Source: Lichtheimia corymbifera B2541 (lineage: Eukaryota; Mucoromycota; Mucoromycetes; Mucorales; Lichtheimiaceae). Taken from it: 64,000 nucleotides of DNA. This document shows positions 48,038-60,205 of this stretch, piece by piece. Positions within the stretch are counted from its first letter, which is position 1. Each line of letters opens with the position of its first letter. The position numbers and the translations under genes were made by a program. The DNA is taken from contig JNEU01000877.1 of NCBI GenBank assembly GCA_000697475.1, positions 1 through 64,000 on the forward strand, in the 5' to 3' direction. The notes below the pieces were generated by a model, which saw only the letters and a list, made by a program, of their open reading frames with translations, was not told the origin of the DNA and ran no database searches.

Positions 48038-49067
48038 ATGTCCAAGCAAATGTCTGCAGCGATATTGCTCTTTTATTGTCTTTTGAGATTGGTCTCTGGC
48101 CTTTATATGCCCTCTTCTTCTCGAGACTTGGCTGGTGATACTGCTCACTACCATGGTCGTCGCCATGATCTTACTACTTCAGATGATGATGCTACCGCAA
48201 TCTTTGGCACTTGTAAGATGGGTTCATATAAATGATACATTTGCATCCTACTAACATCATCATGCTACGTACACTAGGGTACATGATAGGTGCCTCGCCC
48301 AATATGCAAAATATGATGGTCAATTCGAATCTATCAGCAGTTCAAGGAATGGCATGCGGATGCGCATACATGGATCTTTCAGCTGGTGAAGGAACAATGG
48401 ATACTGCTGCCTCCAATGATGACGATGATGATCAATGCAATAACGTGGTTGATGTCAAGACCTATTGTGATCTGACATCGAGTGGTGGCAATCCATCGGC
48501 TACAGGTCAAATCGCTACCATTGGCTATGCTATTCCTGAGAACAATACCACCAGTACATCATCTTCGGGGCAGGAGATCACCTTGGAGTATACAATTGGT
48601 AACTCATCCACCCATCCGTCTTTGTTTTTCATCACTGCTAACATGTGATTTAGATACATTGATTCTCTCATTGGGTAACTGGTCACAAGCGCCTGCCATG
48701 AATCAAAGCATGCCAGTCAATTATACCATGGAAATCCACAGCCAGCTGCTTAATGCATCCTCTTCTTCTTGCAATGACAGTGACAATGATGCTAACAATG
48801 GTGGTTCATCATGTGGTCTTCTTTCTTGGACTGATCTTGGTGAGCGCTTTTTTCATGCAATCATCATTTGGCTTGGCTCATCTAATGCATCATCCATATC
48901 ACGTAGATTCTCAAAGATATACTGCTCTTTACACCCATGAAGCCACAGTGAATCGATCCGTGTTCGATGATCTTGTCAAGCAAGCAGGTGACTATGGCAA
49001 GGATTTAGTCCACCTTAATACGACATGTGCCAGCAGCAATAGCACCATCCACAACAACAACATGTGA
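48038..49067 (+). CDS. Secreted, heavily N-glycosylated protein of unknown function
   Basis: Four exons (48038-48212, 48278-48598, 48654-48839, 48907-49067) join in phase 1 throughout and give 280 residues. The start MSKQMSAAILLFYCLLRLVSG is a clear signal peptide. The mature part is acidic and serine/asparagine-rich with many N-x-S/T sites (NNTT, NWS, NQS, NYT, NAS, NRS, NTT, NST) and about nine cysteines, including CGCAY and CDLTSS. No known domain is seen; no GPI-type hydrophobic tail. A cell-wall or secreted effector-like role is possible but unproved. Confidence 0.75.
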
Positions 49068-49248
49068 TCACGATGATGATCCGGCTCAATGATTACACAC
49101 ACACACGCACACAATGATCCCCTCTTTTTCCCTTTCCCAACTTTCCCCCTAGCTATTTGGTCAAATAAAAATTACATTTGGCAACGAAAAATCAATAATT
49201 AAAATACAAAAAAGAACGTGTATACAAGCAAGAAGGGAATTACACACA

Positions 49249-50899
49249 CTATAAGGTCATGTAGGGTGTTGATGATGATGTAGTAGTAGTAGTAGGATCA
49301 CCACCACTTTGTAAAACATGGGGAGAACTGCTCTGCATTTCAGGTGTCATATTGGTGGTGGGTTGCAAGGGTATTTCGGGTCGTTGTCGTGTTTGTAGCA
49401 TGGCAAACAGGTCATCCAGTACCTGCCCACTATTGTTGATATTGTACTCTTGTATTAAAGGATCGCCGCCACTCGGTGTTGTATTATTATTAGGGACTCC
49501 TCCTCCTCCTCCTCCAGCAACAGCGAAATCGTCTTGGAAATAAGAATCGAATGCAAATTCCAAATCAAATTGATCAAATCCACTCCAAAGGTCTTGATGT
49601 TCAGGTGGTGGAATACCATGAACGGCCATTTCTGGAGGCATGGCACCTTCTTGGTGGTGGTGTTGAGTAGCAGTAGGTGTCAATTGATCCGAAGATGATG
49701 GACGTGGAGGGGATAATGAGGATGTTGGTGGTTGTGGTGGTGAGGATGAGGAAGATGATGATGGCATTGTATGAGGAGGTCGTAATGGAATCTTTTGTTG
49801 AAGAGGTCCTGTTGAATCTTCAGCAGCGGATGATACTGTCACTGTAGGTGGAGGTGGAGGTGGAGGTTGTGAAGAAGCGGTCAACATCTCATCTTGCTGT
49901 TGCTGAATATCGTTATTTGGTGGTTCTGATGGTAATACCATTGACTGAGATGGTCGTTGTAAAGGAGGAGGAGATGGAGGAGATGCTGCTGTAGATATCG
50001 ATGATGAAGACAATGGTTGTTGTTCTTCAGGTTTTGATGATGTTGGAGGTGATACATGTAATGGATGTGGTGGTGATGATGATGAAGAAGAAGGCATTGC
50101 TTTATCGCTACCAGTGCTTGCATTGCTGGATACGGGTGTTTGACCTGTTAATTCTGCAATTCGTCTTTCTAGAGCAGCCACTGTGTTTCGTAGATGCCGA
50201 TTTTCTCCCCGCAATTGCTCCATTTCTTCTGGCCAATTCTCCATCTCCTTTGCTCTCTTTTCCAGGTCCTTGATATACTTGTCTCTTCTTTCACGAAATG
50301 CACGTTGTGCTGCTCGATTCTGTGCTGCTCGTTTGGAGGGTATAACAACGCGCGAACGTTTCGATGCTGGTAGTGATGATGATGAAGACGATTGTAAAGA
50401 AAACATGGCTGATGAGGATGATGATGAGGATGATGATTGCATTGGATGATCATAAGATGCCGCTGCTGGTGGTCGTTGCATCGCTGGTGGTGGCGGTGGA
50501 TGATGAGGATGAGGATGCTCACGATGTGGTTGTGGCGGTGGTGGTGGAGCTGACATGGCGTTGATTCAGTTTTATATCACATGGGTCTTTTGTAATACTC
50601 ACGTTGATTCATTTCCTGTACCCAACCTGCTGGTGGTGGTGGTGGTGGTGGACGTGTTGTTGGATGTGAAGGATCGACAGGGTTTGGATGATGCCTGATA
50701 TCTTGATATTGACCATGCATATAAAAACGTGAGTCTATGCAGGAGTATAATACCACTACTACTCTCTTTGGAATGAATGCATACCATGAGTTGGCATATT
50801 GTTGTAATGAGGTGGTGGACCAGGGTGATGGGCATGTTTTGCTTCATGTGGTAATGACGGGCGATGAGGTGGTTGTGGCGGTGGAGCTGACGAGTACAT
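49249..50899 (-). CDS. YAP/AP-1-like bZIP transcription factor
   Basis: Exons 50899-50785, 50734-50603 and 50549-49249 join in phase and give about 515 residues from MYSSAPPPQPPHRPSLPHEA. A single-exon reading would begin at MSAPPPPP (50556), which is part of the second intron in my model. After Pro/His-rich and Ser runs comes the basic region KRAAQNRAAQRAFRERRDKY, the YAP signature QNRAAQRAFRERR, followed by a zipper (DLEKRAKEME...LRGENRHLRNTVAALERRIAEL). The remainder is Ser/Pro/Gln-rich with a conserved-looking FDLEFAFDSYFQDDF acidic patch. I see no cysteine at all, so the redox cysteine domains of Yap1/Pap1 are absent. Confidence 0.85.
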
Positions 50900-51452
50900 G
50901 TTGAAAACGAAAAGCTGGGGAAAGAAAACAAGGAAGAAAGAAAATGTGTGGGAGATCCAGTTTTCGCTGACAGCCAAATGAGAAGCAGCAGCAGCAGTAG
51001 CAGCAGCAGCAGCAACAGTAATAGTTTAAGCAGCCTGATGCCCGGGAATGTATGATTGACTATCATCCATGAGAACCAAACACCTGATTGGTTGCCACAC
51101 ATTACCCAAAAGCCCGGGGGATAGGATCGTTGTTGTTATTCTCCCCGCCGCCCATGCAAGTCGACACGATCCATATATGGATAATCAGTGTCGTTTGATC
51201 TTTATCGTATCTAAGCAATGGAATCCATCTTCCCCAATCCACAATAAAGGGCCTCGATGATGCTAAAAGCAAGTAACTTAACCCATTTCCTCGGAACATC
51301 AGATGATGTAACATTGGCGTTGCACAAGACGGCTTACGTTAGCAATCTATATCCATGACTCCGAAACAGCGCTAGAGCTCCTTGAATAGAAAGGGTTATA
51401 AAATGCCCATCCATTATCTACTGCTTTTTCCCGTTCTTTCCTGCTTTCCACC
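50900..51452. other. Divergent intergenic region, bZIP gene and GAL1
   Basis: Contains an (AGC)n run near 50985-51015 and a TATAAAATG about 50 bp before the GAL1 start (51398-51403). No CGG-N11-CCG Gal4-type site seen. No gene recognised. Confidence 0.45.
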
Positions 51453-53061
51453 ATGTCTAACAACGCCCGTGTTCCCACTTACGATTCTCTCGATAAGATT
51501 TATGCCACTTCAGCTCTTGGCAAACAAGGGTAAAACACGCGTATAGCCTTTTATTTTTCTTTGCATGAAATATCTTATATATCATTCTCTCTCTAGTGCT
51601 CGTTACAACAACTTGATTCAAAAGTTCACCGAGATCTATGGTCGTAAACCAGACTTCATTGCACGCTCTCCCGGTCGTGTCAACCTCATTGGAGAACACA
51701 TTGACTACTGCGGTTTCGGTGTGATGCCCATGGCCATAGAGCGTGATTGTATTATTGCTGTTGCCACTACGGACCAAGATACCAAGGTGCGCATTGCCAA
51801 CGTCAACCCAAAGTATGAAGCTCGCGAGTTCGACTTCGAAGGCAAGGAGAAGATTGTTACTATCGACGACACCAAGCATGAATGGACCAACTACTTCAAG
51901 TGTGGCTACAAGGTAAATGGGATGAATGGATGTATGGTTTGAGATGTATACTAATGATGATAGTAGGGCATGTTGGAACGTGCCAAGGATTTGGAAAAGC
52001 CCAAAGGAATGTATCTCTTGTTGGATGGTAGCGTACCAGCTGGATCCGGTCTATCCTCTTCTGCTGCCTTTGTGTGTTCAGCTGCTCTTGCCACGATTGA
52101 AGCAAACAAGTTACCATTGAGCAAGCAGGAATTGACTGAGATTGCTATTGTGGCCGAACGCAATGTGGGCGTCAATTCGGGTGGTATGGATCAAGCAGCA
52201 TCTGTGTTTTCTGAACAACAATACGCATTGCATGTGGAGTTTGTGCCACGCCTTTCAACTCAGCTTGTCAAGTTACCAGAGACTCAACCTCCCATGGCTT
52301 TTGTCATTGCAAACACCCTCGTCACCGCTGACAAGTTTGTCACTGCTCCTCGCAATTACAATCTACGCGTGGTTGAAACAAGAATGGCTGCTCTCTTCCT
52401 TAGCCGCGCTCTTGGATTGGATCAACAAGTCGATTCGCTCAAGGAAGTCTATGATCTTTACTTTAAGGGTGACAACAGCTCGTCGGATGTGGAAAAGTAT
52501 GACAAGTTGTTGGATGCTGCTATTCAAGCCTTCCCACAAGATAAGAGCAATGGTCAAGGTTATACTTTGGAGGAAGTGGCTGAAATGGTCAATTTGCCAG
52601 CACAAACATTGCATGAACGCTACATGACCCGTTTCCCTGTTGAGACTGATTACTTCCGCCTTGTTCAACGTACTCGCCATGTCTTGACCGAAGAACGTCG
52701 TGTGGTCCAATTTGCTGCTGTGTGCAAGCACGCTGATGCTAATACCTTGCAAGAACTTGGCGCTATCATGAATGCATCCCAAGAGTCATGTGACAAGTAT
52801 TACAACTGCTCATGCCCTGAAATCAACACCGTGTGTGATATTGCTCGTAACAATGGTGCCTATGGTGCTCGTCTCACAGGTGCCGGTTGGGGTGGATGTA
52901 CCGTCATGCTCACCACTGAACCCAATGTGCCAAAACTTATCAAGGCTATCAAGGATCAATACTATGCCATCAAATTCCCCAACTTGACCCCAGAAGAGCT
53001 TGATGATGCCGTCCTTGCTACTCAACCCGGTAGCGGCTCTGCTGTTTACGTTGGCTTTTAA
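51453..53061 (+). CDS. GAL1: Galactokinase
   Basis: Three exons (51453-51529, 51597-51912, 51967-53061) encode about 495 residues. The galactokinase signature SPGRVNLIGEHIDYCGF is near residue 50, the GHMP ATP loop GSGLSSSAAFV near 150, GGMDQAAS near 200, and the C-terminal GARLTGAGWGGC near 435. It phosphorylates galactose, the first step of the Leloir pathway, in the cytosol. Length and order are typical of fungal Gal1/Gal3 proteins; GSGLSSSAA is complete, so it should be catalytic rather than a Gal3-type sensor that lacks the SA pair. Confidence 0.95.
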
Positions 53062-53417
53062 TCATTTTATATCAACCTATTTCTCCTCCATATCTATCTT
53101 GCACACACAACATCCTCCTCCTCCTCCTTTTTCATCTGCTTTGTATATAGACAAACTTTTTTAGCTTGCTTGAAGCATGCAATAAAACATGTAATAGTCT
53201 CAAAAAGGAATGGTAGTGGCAACGGCAAAAGGTATTCTTGATTCATCAGATGTAAAATCGAGTCTTTGATGCCTTGTATTGAGGCAGTAGAGTTTCGTAG
53301 CTTTCTATGAGCCAGCCAGCAACATACTCTGGTGGACATTCCTTGTCAGGCTTTTTTCCTATAGCGGTTTTACCGTAAATAAGTAACCTGACAACTCATC
53401 CATCATGTGTTCTACTA
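53062..53417. other. Convergent intergenic region
   Basis: 3' ends of GAL1 and the HET-domain gene face each other; no gene recognised. Confidence 0.5.
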
Positions 53418-54911
53418 CTATGACCTACTTTGATACACCTCCATGACATCAAACATGTATACATTCCAATCATTAAGTTCCATCACCACAAGACCACTGT
53501 ATACATCTGCCATATTCTTTGCTTCGGCTAGTTGAAATGTTTTGGCCTTTTTGGATAGCGAAAAATAGGTTAATCCTTGGCGTTCATCTTCTGACAATTC
53601 TATGAGCAGATCTTCAAGCTTTTGGATAAAGGTTTCCCATACACGTTGTGGATCTTGCATCCTAGGGATATCCAGTGAGAGCAAACCAAGGATACCGTAG
53701 ACATAATCCTCTGGCATAAAGCATTTCCTTGAGCTATTGGCAAACACCGACAGCACGGCACGTAAGCAGACTGCTTTGAAAGGATGGTCAGGAACAAGTA
53801 GACATTTGAGATAATCTTGAGCAGGAGTCCGGTCATTGGAAATCATGCCAATCTTTTTGCAATATTGGTCACCACCACCACCCGTTCCGGTTTCTTTTTC
53901 TTTTTCATTCAGCAGCAGCAGATGAGCTCCCGATGCGCCGATCACTTGGTTTACTGTCTCTGGGTCGAGGGACGACGCAGCACTTGATGATACTAGTAAT
54001 AGTAAATCGTGTGGATGATGAGACATTGTAAAAAACAAACCTTCTCCTCCTCCTTAAGTTTTACCATTAAAGATCTTTTGCGAAACGCTATCCACCACGT
54101 TATAGTCAAAGTAAATCACATCATTGTCAGGACCACCACATTGCTCAGATAGGAGGCGGACATTTTCCGTTGGCAAGGCAACCTCTTGAAGCGTCCACAA
54201 GCGATTAAACCATCCGCTATCGAGAAGCTTTTGCATGCAATTAAACTCGGCATGGAACCTGTTGATGACCTTGTGAAGCTTGATAAGGGTTTTATGAGAC
54301 TTGTGAGCCTTCCATTGATCTTCACGAGCCTTCACTAGGGCTTGATGAGCCTTATCTAAATCTCCACTATAAATGTGGTAGCGGTTGTATTGACTGGCAT
54401 CGAGATAGAGCGGTGTAAGCTCACGATCGAAATCCGCCAGCCGTGATTTTTTCAAGTCGGCTATGAGATCAAGGGGGCAATCCACCATGACATGACATGT
54501 GCCACAAAATCGGTAAATGCTGCCCATAATCACTAACGGAGTGTCAACACGAGCACACATGACATCAATCCACCAATACCCTGGATTGGCTTTGAGTAGA
54601 GCCAAAAGTGTGTTTCTCTTTTCAGGGCGCATTGGCACAGGTTTGGCAGGCTGACCATCCACCTCCGTGATGAAGGTAGATACATCCCACTTTGGATAAT
54701 CGTTGATGTTACCCCATACATGTGATAATACATGATAGCCTTTTTGAATAATAGCATCATGATGGATTGGGTTGTCGGCGGGTCGAACAAGTCGCATGTC
54801 ATTCTTGCCGTCGTCCTGGACATGCAAAACGGTAAAATTGGGGTCGTCGCATAGTGTTTTTCTTCCCTTTAACAGCCGTTCGTGCTTGTTTCCATCCTTT
54901 CGCTCAATATG
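53418..54911 (-). CDS. HET-domain (heterokaryon incompatibility-type) protein
   Basis: Two exons (54911-54065 and 53992-53418) join in phase 1. After IERKDGNKHERLLKGRKTLC the HET domain appears: YHVLSHVWGNINDYPKW (consensus Y.ALSYVWG), WWIDVMCARVD and MGSIYRFCGTCHVMVD, then WFNRLWTLQEVALP (R.WT.QE) and, beyond the intron, PEDYVYGILGLLS followed by DPQRVWETFIQ. The usual WIDALCINQ reads WIDVMCARV. At least one further 5' exon must exist because no ATG precedes the exon in frame. In ascomycetes such domains trigger cell death after fusion of unlike strains; in this lineage the role is unknown. Confidence 0.75.
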
Positions 54912-55484
54912 CTATTATGATGTTAAAGTTATTATTCAAAAGAATACATCATTGGCATAGCTGAGTACCCTTTCTTTGAAGCGATATATATCAAAAGTTA
55001 TGTGGACGGCCCATGTGGCACTGCGGTGCAATAAGTTTGCAAAATTATGTTCCATTCAAAAGGAAGAAAGCACTAATAAACATCATTTCGGACAACTCAC
55101 TTGTTTTATATGCGGAACGTGTCACATCCGTCCGCTCTCTCCTCTTTCCTTTTCACAAGGTGACACCAATTGTTACACGCAGGCGAAAGCAATATGCACC
55201 TAAATGACACAAGAGTTTGCCGTTTGTCATCATCGTCTCATTACAGATGCATACAGCAGGTTGAAGAGCACAAGGCTTATATATGTACACGCATTTGATG
55301 GGCTCTATAGGAGTTACTACCGCATGGATTCGCAAATTAAGAAATGAGGCGGGGCTTCCTCGGTCTTTGTGAATGGACCGTTGTGGCGCAACATCAATCC
55401 CAAGGCTATAGACCACGTGATATACAATACTTTGGTCAGCGTTACAAGCAATATCATGGCTACTAGCTTTATAGTAGTATGTGC
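54912..55484. other. No gene resolved; may hold the first exon of the HET-domain gene
   Basis: An AG acceptor for the known HET exon lies at 54912. Upstream minus-strand frames are short, and I could not identify a first exon with an ATG. Confidence 0.35.
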
Positions 55485-55727
55485 CTATGTTTTTGGGCAT
55501 AAGCGAGGATTGAAAACAGCGATAATCCAACTATGCATGCTATCAGAGCCATAAAAAGGTTTAAAATCATCGACATCATCATTAAGGATGATCTCGGGGT
55601 AGTGGCTAACGAAAACATTTTCGGGTAGAGCACTTTTAATTTTCTTTCCAGCATTTTTTAGTAGCTCAACAGCAGCTTTGTATACTTGAAATCCCTGGCA
55701 CGGATAGCGTGGGTGGGGCCGCTCAAG
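55485..55727 (-). CDS. Terminal coding exon of an unrecognised gene or a relic
   Basis: After an ATTAG acceptor, an 80-codon open stretch on the minus strand reads LERPHPRYPCQGFQVYKAAV, LLKNAGKKIKSALPENVF, HYPEIILNDDVDDFKPFY and ends NPRLCPKT-stop. The composition is protein-like and unlike the surrounding DNA. No start or upstream exon was found. Just upstream, near 55783-55840, the sequence CCAATGAGAAA..GGG..TAGTAAC occurs twice in tandem. Confidence 0.35.
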   Translation of the reverse strand, partial: LERPHPRYPCQGFQVYKAAVELLKNAGKKIKSALPENVFVSHYPEIILNDDVDDFKPFYGSDSMHSWIIAVFNPRLCPKT

Positions 55728-56107
55728 CTAATAAAATCGCGAGATAGTAACTACGAATAAGAATGCTCAATAGTAAAACTCTGGCCAATGAGAAAGGGGA
55801 GATAGTAACTGCCAATGAGAAAAGGGGGTAGTAACCAGCAGCTGGTGTAATGCTGCATGAAACGCATAAGGACAGGCACAGCGCGTTTTATAAAAGTCAA
55901 CTTGTTTATTTCCATTATCTTTCGCTTCTGCACTAATGAGCAAACGGGATGTCTAAAGGGTCAAAGAGCACAATGGGACATACGGCTCGTCGTCCATGAA
56001 CAAAGGGATCCGGTACACTATTGACATTGCCTACCTTTCCAACCAGCAAACGCCCAGCAATTCAGTCCTGTCATCTCCACCGCCTACACCTCTTGTCTTC
56101 ACGTCGA
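55728..56107. other. Intergenic with short tandem repeat
   Basis: Holds the two copies of CCAATGAGAAAGGGGAGATAG-like sequence and the presumed promoter of the small gene at 56108. An alternative frame from 55996 (MNKGIRYTIDIAYLSNQQ...) is Pro/Ser-rich and overlaps that gene in another frame. Confidence 0.4.
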
Positions 56108-56555
56108 ATGACGACACCAATGACCAACCCATTCGAGATCTTGAAGCTGACGGACCAGGGTGTACCGCTATCTGATTTGCTTGTGTATATTGAGTCTCGA
56201 GGAATCACTACGTGTGGACGACTTTTGGATGATGATGATGGCGCCATGGACCAACAAGAAAGTTATATGAATGATGATGGCGAAGAATTGTCCAAGGACA
56301 AGGTCATGCACATGGATATCTGCTCAAGATGCAAGCAAGTAGTTGGTGATGTGAAGGGGTATGGTGAGCTACGCCGATACAACAAGTCTTTTTTGGATAT
56401 ACCCTCACGATGCTTTCTTTGTCTTGCGTAGAAAGCTTGATCCAGGTATACTTCATTTGCGACATATATTCATTTGGATACCACTCATACTGATGAAATG
56501 CTCTCCAGGTTACTTGGAGCGTGTTGGCAAGGCAACTGTGGCCATGGTACGCTGA
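56108..56555 (+). CDS. Small protein of unknown function with a 14-nt micro-exon
   Basis: ATG at 56108 is the first ATG of a frame reading MTTPMTNPFEILKLTDQGVP, then an acidic stretch (LLDDDDGAMDQQ) and ICSRCKQVVGDVKG. Exon 1 ends at 56358 before GTATGG; a 14-nt exon (56432-56445, AAAGCTTGATCCAG) and exon 3 (56509-56555) restore the frame as KLDPGYLERVGKATVAMVR-stop. The CSRC pair might bind a metal with partners elsewhere. A model with the middle exon extended leftwards (FWIYPHDAFFVLRRKLDP) is the alternative. About 104 residues; family unknown. Confidence 0.5.
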
Positions 56556-58171
56556 TGGATCCAACATACATCATAAACACCCGAGTATTTACGTTCAGAA
56601 TACACTGTGTGGAACAAAAACTATCACGTGCAATTCAATCACCTACCGTACTATAAGCTCAACATCCTGCGATACGACAACTCGCTCACCATGACAACAA
56701 CGATAACAACTCAAATCACCCACCAACACTACCCCCTCATATTCAACAACGTCTACCAGCACCATCTATTATTGCAACTCCCAGCATGTGGCATGATACA
56801 GCAAACAAGCCAACTTTAGCACCAAATCCAATCACTACTACCACACCACCACAAGTTTTCGTCACAACATTGTTATAAATAACCTTCCCAACCACATACA
56901 ACCATAACTAGTAACATCCTTGATGGTATCCCTATTAAACGAGGTAGACGGTTTTAGCAAATGTAATCAGATAAATGGATGGAAAGGAAGTGATGGATTT
57001 GGAAGATGTGATACTGCATAGAATAAACAATAGGCATTCTACCAAACTGCTGTGAGAGTATCAATGAGAGCATCAATTCGCTACGCGAACTGATGCTACA
57101 TACCAAGAAAAAATTAAATAGGGACGGCCGCACCCATGTTACCCGTGCCAAATCCTCATTCATCATTCTATGGAAGGACACGTGATATGCCTCATCCATG
57201 TTGTGCAGATAATCTATTATCCGGTAATCTCAACATGATCATTCTGATGGTGGTATGTGAGTAGGAAAAGGGGGGAATGGGGGTTGTTGAGTTGTAATTG
57301 ACAAGAGGATGATGGGGGTTACCATTAGCCATTACCATTTCCTCGATTGTTTTAACAAAAGGGGACCATCATCGTCCCTTGAAGATGAGGGGGACGTGAT
57401 CAAAAGAAGGGAGAATACGAAAACGGTTTGGTCATGGTTCAATATCAGGAGGAGGAAAAGTGTAGATGAGAAGAAAGCTGGGACCCGAGTTGGTCATGCA
57501 TATATGTATGTTTTGTTTGTGTATACAGGTTTTGGATCGAATGGAACGTGGATCGCACTGGCAACGTAAACCGATATGCATGCCATTGTTTCTTTCTCAG
57601 AGAGAGAGCAGCGCAAATCATAACCAAGATGAGATGATTGCGATTTGGTCGATAAACCTTAAAACGACTCGCTCGATGATGCAACCACGCTATCATTGCC
57701 ACCACCACCGTGCTCCTTTTTTTGTTCTTGGTGGTAATAATGGCTTTTCGATGAGGGAGGTTGTCGATCCGCAAATGCCATCCTGAAATCGATCTCACAA
57801 GAGAGAAAATCGAATGTGGTGGGTCATGTCATGCGATCCTCCAAGATGTAATTATTTGTTGCAAAATCGACAAAAAGTAACCCAATCTTTCCAAATTGGG
57901 AAAGGCAGATGTTCAGGAACACTATGCATGTGGCATGTAAAAGTTGAGCTGTTTTTTAATAAGAGAGATATATGTATACAAACCAAAGCATGGTGATGAA
58001 CAAGGTAGAATGGGATGCGAAAAGCAAAAAGGATAAAGATATATATATATATATATATATATAAAGGATATGTATACGAGATAAGCTATGGATACAAAAG
58101 AAGAAGAAGAGTGGGATGATGGAAATGCTGATGGGGGTGGGGTGGATGTTCATGTATGTAAATGCGCGTGT
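56556..58171. other. No gene recognised
   Basis: Several 60-110-codon frames on both strands lack family features. An (AT)n tract lies at about 58039-58064. The right end is the 3' region of the minus-strand gene that stops at 58172. Confidence 0.45.
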
Positions 58172-59103
58172 TTACAGGGTGGCACGTTTGTTCTTTGCAG
58201 CAGCAGTGCTTGAGGAGGAGCTGCTGCTGTGCACTGAAAAGGTACGCTTGATTGTACGAGAAAGCCTTTTTCGTTGTGCAGTGACCTTTGCTTGGATTTG
58301 AGCTGACTTGCTTGGCTTGGGCATGGGTGGCATGGTAAGAGGTGGTGGTGAGGGAATGCTTTCATCCAAGGATGATCCATGCTCCTCAATGGTGTTGCTC
58401 TTGTGTGAACGCGTACGTGAAAGGATACTTGCCACTTTGCCAGAAAGGCTCTTTCTCTCCTCAGCAATAGATGACAAGGGGCTGCTTGATGTAGAGATCT
58501 TGCTATCGCGTTTGCTGCTATATCTTGAATCCACAGGGGATGGTGGAAGCTGTTGTTCCTTGATGTAGTCTTCATTCTTGATAGGCATGTAGCTGCGTAA
58601 TGCCGCCACTGGTTCCTCCTCCACAGCAGCAGCAGGGGCCTTGTTGTCTTTTTCTTCCTTCACCTCGATGATTTCATCATCATCTTGAGCCATGGGAACG
58701 GGTTCAATGATATCATTGATAGACGTAGAGGCCGATGAAGATGTGTGATGGTGATGATCGGCATCAGTAGTCTCTTCATTGACACTTGATTCAACATCGC
58801 TATGCATATGTTCATTATGGCTCACAGGGGAAGCACCAGCTATATTAGATGCATAAGGAGAAGAAGGATGGGATAATAAGTATCGGTGCTGTGCATCAAG
58901 AATGTACATATCGCAATTTGTTTACCTGACGATGCTTCTTCAAAGGACTCGGGTTCTTCATGGATCATGACAGGTGCCGATGGTGACAACTTGGCTGCCG
59001 CATGTGAAGGGGTAGTGATGACCTTTTGGGGTTCTTCAATGATCACATCCATGGGCTTAGCCCAGACGTGCTCGAGCTGCATGACAGAGTAAACGCGCAA
59101 CAT
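58172..59103 (-). CDS. Ser-rich, probably disordered protein of unknown function
   Basis: Two exons (59103-58926 and 58839-58172) join in phase 1 and give about 280 residues from MLRVYSVMQLEHVWAKPMDV. The middle is acidic with Ser and His runs; the C-terminal third is basic, with RKSLSGKVASILSRTRSHKS, PPPLTMPPMPKPSKSAQIQ and QRKRLSRTIKRTFSVHSSSS. The RKSLS and RTFS sites look like basophilic kinase targets. The overall plan, a short ordered start and a long disordered basic tail, suggests an adaptor or scaffold, but no domain is recognised. More 5' exons are possible. Confidence 0.65.
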
Positions 59104-59951
59104 GATTATAGAAAAGGGAAAATGTCAAGAAAGATAAAGTGACAATGGTATGCAAGAGAAAGGAAAAGAAAAAAGATGGAGTTGGATGACCAGCATTAAA
59201 TAGATCCAAGTCAAAGAGAAGGTTGTCACCTGGCCTCGTACATATCAACTAACATTTTCGTTTCCAGCTCACTGTGTGTAAGAGTTGTGTGCTCTCTCCC
59301 CCCAAATTTGATTTCTTTCTCCTCCTCTCTCTCTTGTCGCCACTACTCCCAAAAAGCAACGTCGATCTTTCACTCTCTCTCTAACCCTTGAGCAGTGGTA
59401 TCCCTTGCTTACCCCGCAAGCAGGCATTGCAAGTGGGGATTCCAACTAGCTGTTCCAAAAGGGGGTGACGGGAAAGGGAGAGACGATTGATGTGAGCTTT
59501 ATATTCGGTTCTTGTCTCGGGAAACTAAACAAATAATCATTAAATGATAAAACCAGCATGTATGAAAAATGGCGTTATTATCCAGGTATGCGGACCAACA
59601 AAACACGACATCCAGCTGCATTGTGGGACGAGTACAAAGGGCGGAGTGGCAACCCCAGCGTAGCACATTTACACACACACAGCTTGCGGACATGATGCAA
59701 TCCGCCTCATTATTGTGGTCCGCTCTCTTTGCAAGAGGATCTACTCTCCTTATGCAAAAGAGCAAGCCCCATCTGACATTGAAAACAAAAAGGTCGTCTG
59801 ATGACCTTTTGTTAATACAACATGTACACACGATAATTATTATCATCATTGTTACCCTACAAAAGATCACCGCTTGTCATTTCTTTATCTGAATCCTCCT
59901 GATTTACATTGCTTTTTCTCTCCTTCTCAAGGCGATTTTATAATTTTGATA
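59104..59951. other. No gene recognised
   Basis: CT-rich tracts at about 59290-59390 resemble a promoter or leader of the gene at 59103. Other frames look accidental. Confidence 0.45.
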
Positions 59952-60205
59952 TCACGATGGATCAGATGATGCATATGCTATCGCACAAAACAAATGAACA
60001 AGAGGTAGACAGGGCGTTGTGGGTAGTACAAGTTCGACATTTGAGTTATGCACAACATACCAGCAACCTCGTGGCGACACCTTAAGGTCCACTGATGACT
60101 CAAGTTTAAAAAAGAGTCCGACAATTGTGGTTGTTGTAGAGTGGTATAGATTGTGCCTCGAACTCTAAAAGCATCTTCCTCATCATTCGTTTGATTTCCA
60201 TCCAT
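59952..60205 (-). CDS. Possible very small two-exon protein
   Basis: ATG at 60205 reads MDGNQTNDEEDAFRVRGTIY followed by TTLQQPQLSDSFLNLSHQWT and CRHEVA to a GTATGT donor at 60060; an exon at 59977-59952 would add AYASSDPS and a stop. The product would be about 55 residues, acidic then amphipathic. Family unknown; composition and consensus sites are the only support. Confidence 0.35.

Noticed and set aside
50001..50564. Plus-strand Met/Asp/Val-rich frames across the bZIP gene
   Set aside because: They mirror the Ser/His/Pro codon runs of the real gene on the minus strand.
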